A stretch of 64,000 bases of DNA from Tissierella praeacuta DSM 18095 (lineage in GTDB: Bacteria; Bacillota; Clostridia; Tissierellales; Tissierellaceae): contig NZ_FQTY01000005.1 of NCBI RefSeq assembly GCF_900128955.1, forward strand, positions 1 to 64,000, read 5' to 3'. The position numbers and the translations under genes are program-made. Shown piece by piece: positions 62,201-64,000 of this stretch. The notes beneath the pieces were generated by a model that did no database searches, was not told the origin of the DNA, and was given only the letters and a program-made list of their open reading frames with translations. Numbering within the stretch: position 1 is the stretch's first letter; every line of letters starts with the position of its first letter.

Positions 62201-63109
62201 TTATAAAAACATTGAAATTAATGGTATTGTGGCTATAGATACAATATGACTTATTATGGTAAATTTAGATGCAAACTCTATTTCTCCATCATGCTTTTGA
62301 GTTAGAACTACAAGGAGTATAGCTGATGGCAAAGATTGCATAGTAATTATAATACTTGTAAGTAATTCCGGTGCATTTACAGCCTTTAGTACAGCTAATG
62401 ATATAATGGGAGATACTAAAAGCCTAACAAAACAACCATAATATATATCTTTATCTCCTATTATTTCTTTAAACTTTAATTTTGTTATTTTCTCTCCTAA
62501 GACTAACATAGATAATGGTGAAGTAAGTGCTGAAAACATGGATAATGGCTTATTTATTACATATGGCAATTGAATCTTTAATATAAATAATATTGTACCT
62601 AAGACTACAGCAACTAATGCTGGAGTAGTTACTAATTTTTTAATAGGAGATTCTGTCCTTTCTTTTGAAAGTATACCTTCACCATATGTCCATAATAAAG
62701 TATGGTAAGGAATCATAAATACAGATGCATATAGAACTGCCTCTTGCCCAAATAAATCAAATATTAGAGGAAGTCCCATAAATCCAGAATTAGGAAATAT
62801 GGTTCCAAATCTAAGCACTTCATTTTTACCTTTAGGATATTTTATAAAAAAGAGTTTAGCTATTAATATAGTAAGAAGGTGTATTCCTATGGAATATATA
62901 AATATTAATACTACTCCTTTTAATGTATCATTAGAATAGCTCATATTAAAGGATGAAATTATAAGGGAAGGTAAAGCTATTGCCGTAAGAATTTGAGTCA
63001 TACCCTTAGATATAGTGTCGTTTATTATATTTTTCTTTGTTGCTATATACCCTATTGCCATTAATATGGCTAAAACTACAACTTGCTGTATTACAAAAGA
63101 AGTCTGCAT
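62201..63109 (-). CDS. AEC (auxin efflux carrier)-family transporter
   Basis: This 302-residue membrane protein has about ten helices. PSLIISSF, FGTIFPNSGFMGLPL and QSLPSAILLVVL are typical of the AEC family. Bacterial members transport malate, malonate or other organic acids. The start is ATG 63109 with AAGGGGGA upstream. The substrate is unknown. Confidence 0.9.
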   Translation of the reverse strand: MQTSFVIQQVVVLAILMAIGYIATKKNIINDTISKGMTQILTAIALPSLIISSFNMSYSNDTLKGVVLIFIYSIGIHLLTILIAKLFFIKYPKGKNEVLRFGTIFPNSGFMGLPLIFDLFGQEAVLYASVFMIPYHTLLWTYGEGILSKERTESPIKKLVTTPALVAVVLGTILFILKIQLPYVINKPLSMFSALTSPLSMLVLGEKITKLKFKEIIGDKDIYYGCFVRLLVSPIISLAVLKAVNAPELLTSIIITMQSLPSAILLVVLTQKHDGEIEFASKFTIISHIVSIATIPLISMFL

Positions 63110-63159
63110 ATTTTTCCCCCTTAGTTTCAATTAATTATATTATATATTTTTTCTATAAA

Positions 63160-63183
63160 GAAAACTAGGTAATTTTACCTAGC
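63160..63183 (-). terminator. Terminator between the azl remnant and the AEC gene
   Basis: CTAGGTAA pairs with TTACCTAG, followed by a T-rich tail on the minus strand. It lies between the azl remnant and the AEC gene. I see no supported gene in 63190-63353. Confidence 0.75.
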
Positions 63184-63353
63184 TATTCTGCTTTCTCTTA
63201 TTATCTTCCTCTTAATCTAATGTAACTGTACCATATAAATTGCCCTCTGCTCTATAATATGAGTTCTCCCTTCAATTATCAAATATATAAATTTATTATT
63301 TTCTCTAGGTGATAATGATATACCCTTGATAAAAGATAGTAAACAGTTTCATG

Positions 63354-63718
63354 TTATACTAGGGTATTTATCGTTAAAAATGACAGTAATATCCCTGCTA
63401 AAACCGATAAAACCAGATTCCCCTTTATATATGATATAATAGCTGCAATTCCAACACCTGCCACAGTTGCCATCTTTACTCCATCTGCAGCAGTTATTAT
63501 TCCTCTTATTATTAGAATACTCAAAGAAGTATAAGGTATATATAATAAAAATTGTTTTATATGTTTATTTACTTTCCTATTACTCAGCAGCATTAGGGGC
63601 ATCAGTCTTGGCAAATAAGTAACTAAAGTCATGGCTATGGGAAAATATCCTATAACTATTGGTAGAGATGCTATAGCTCCTTGTTTTACTTTTTTATTCT
63701 ATCTTTTTCTATATTCAT
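63354..63718 (-). pseudogene. azlD: Deleted azlC-azlD locus (fusion remnant)
   Basis: The 92-residue AzlD-like part (63354-63632) has VTYLPRLMPLMLL and ends in ILLSFLTINTLV. In frame before it, KQGAIASLPIVIGYFPIAM is the start of AzlC, the large subunit of this branched-chain amino-acid exporter. A deletion has joined about 24 AzlC residues to a shortened AzlD. The AzlC start is ATG 63718 with AGGGGATG. A missing base in an A tract near 63690 puts it out of frame with the fusion. AzlD from its internal ATG 63632 might be translated, but without AzlC a functional exporter is unlikely. Confidence 0.72.
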
Positions 63719-63804
63719 ATTATCATCCCCTTTTTTACCTTAGCGTAATAGAAAATTAATAATATTATATTATATTAGTATTATCATAAAAATACAAGAA
63801 GAAA

Positions 63805-63845
63805 AACAACTCCATTTTTGATGACTACACCAAAATGAAGTTGTT
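63805..63845 (-). terminator. Terminator after the partial chemoreceptor
   Basis: AACAACTCCATTTT pairs with AAAATGAAGTTGTT (one mismatch), with a T-rich tail on the minus strand. Confidence 0.7.
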
Positions 63846-63855
63846 AAGGATAGTA

Positions 63856-64000
63856 TTATATTGAAAATATATTTAATTTGTCTTTTAATTCCCTTGCTAG
63901 CTCCTTTAATTGCAATGCTGTTTCATTGAATTCTGTCATAGTTGCATTTATTTCCTCTGCCGATGCTGATACTTCTTCTGTACTTGCAGAGCTTTCCTCA
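63856..64000 (-). CDS. Methyl-accepting chemotaxis protein, C-terminal part
   Basis: The frame runs off the right edge. It reads SSASTEEVSASAEEINATMTEF and then a short helix ending LARELKDKLNIFSI before a TAA at 63858-63856. This is the C-terminal methylation-helix region and tail of a chemoreceptor. About 47 codons are visible. It would be a fourth receptor in the window. Confidence 0.85.
   Translation of the reverse strand, partial: EESSASTEEVSASAEEINATMTEFNETALQLKELARELKDKLNIFSI

Noticed and set aside
1..64000. CRISPR arrays, rRNA genes, complete insertion sequences and prophage genes
   Set aside because: I saw no regularly spaced repeats, no rRNA segments, no transposase gene and no phage structural genes in the window.

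Overview
The window is low-GC, strongly AT-biased DNA from an endospore-forming, motile anaerobic Firmicute. Clostridia or Tissierellia is my inference, not a demonstrated identity. Supporting signs are the sporulation genes csfB/gin and bofA, three complete chemoreceptor genes plus part of a fourth, a secreted collagenase, a met T-box leader, a GEMM-I (c-di-GMP-I) riboswitch, several TTG/GTG starts and AGGAGG-type ribosome binding sites.

Positions 1-2,700 hold the 5' part of a group II intron sitting just after a terminator, a glutaredoxin gene whose promoter carries a CsoR/CstR-like palindrome, a ComFB-family gene, an ArsR-family zinc-type repressor and an unrecognised acidic protein. Positions 2,700-27,900 are mostly one long minus-strand housekeeping region. 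Read in transcription order it is yaaL-bofA, rplY, gin/csfB, yaaO, tmk, two darA paralogues, holB, ricT, a small ferredoxin, trmN6-like, rsmI, nurA, herA, then metG, a CapK-like gene, tatD, rnmV and rsmA. This matches the recR-proximal yaa/yab region of Bacillus subtilis. Insertions relative to that order are a HerA-NurA pair, a collagenase, a Cache-PAS-GGDEF-HD-GYP protein and the CapK-like gene, and the YabE-like 3D/G5 gene is displaced.

Positions 27,900-38,300 hold a diguanylate cyclase, a MurJ-family flippase and a nucleoside-type locus: a BMP-family lipoprotein, an ABC transporter and a PsuG-like glycosidase. The adjoining yjjI/yjjW glycyl-radical enzyme and activase are clearly decayed, and fragments of a tautomerase and a UroD-family gene lie upstream.

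Positions 38,300-49,500 hold a ZIP transporter with a YibE/F protein, three chemoreceptors (one with a zinc-binding CZB domain), tRNA-Val(GAC), leucyl aminopeptidase and a DUF4349 lipoprotein. A GEMM-I c-di-GMP riboswitch here precedes an unannotated 55-residue ORF. Positions 49,500-55,000 are an oppABCDF-type peptide transporter. Positions 55,000-59,400 are a five-gene run of ECF sigma, anti-sigma-like protein, DUF4358 lipoprotein, MBOAT acyltransferase and DHHW protein, headed by an ECF-like promoter. The end holds an SDR dehydrogenase, an EAL-HDOD protein, an AEC transporter, a deleted azlC-azlD locus and the 3' end of another chemoreceptor gene.

Several elements point to cyclic-dinucleotide signalling: two GGDEF proteins, an HD-GYP domain, an EAL-HDOD protein, a ComFB homologue, two DarA-type c-di-AMP receptors and the c-di-GMP riboswitch. 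The most attractive lead is the riboswitch-controlled 55-residue ORF. The ECF/MBOAT/DHHW run and the decayed YjjI/YjjW locus come next.
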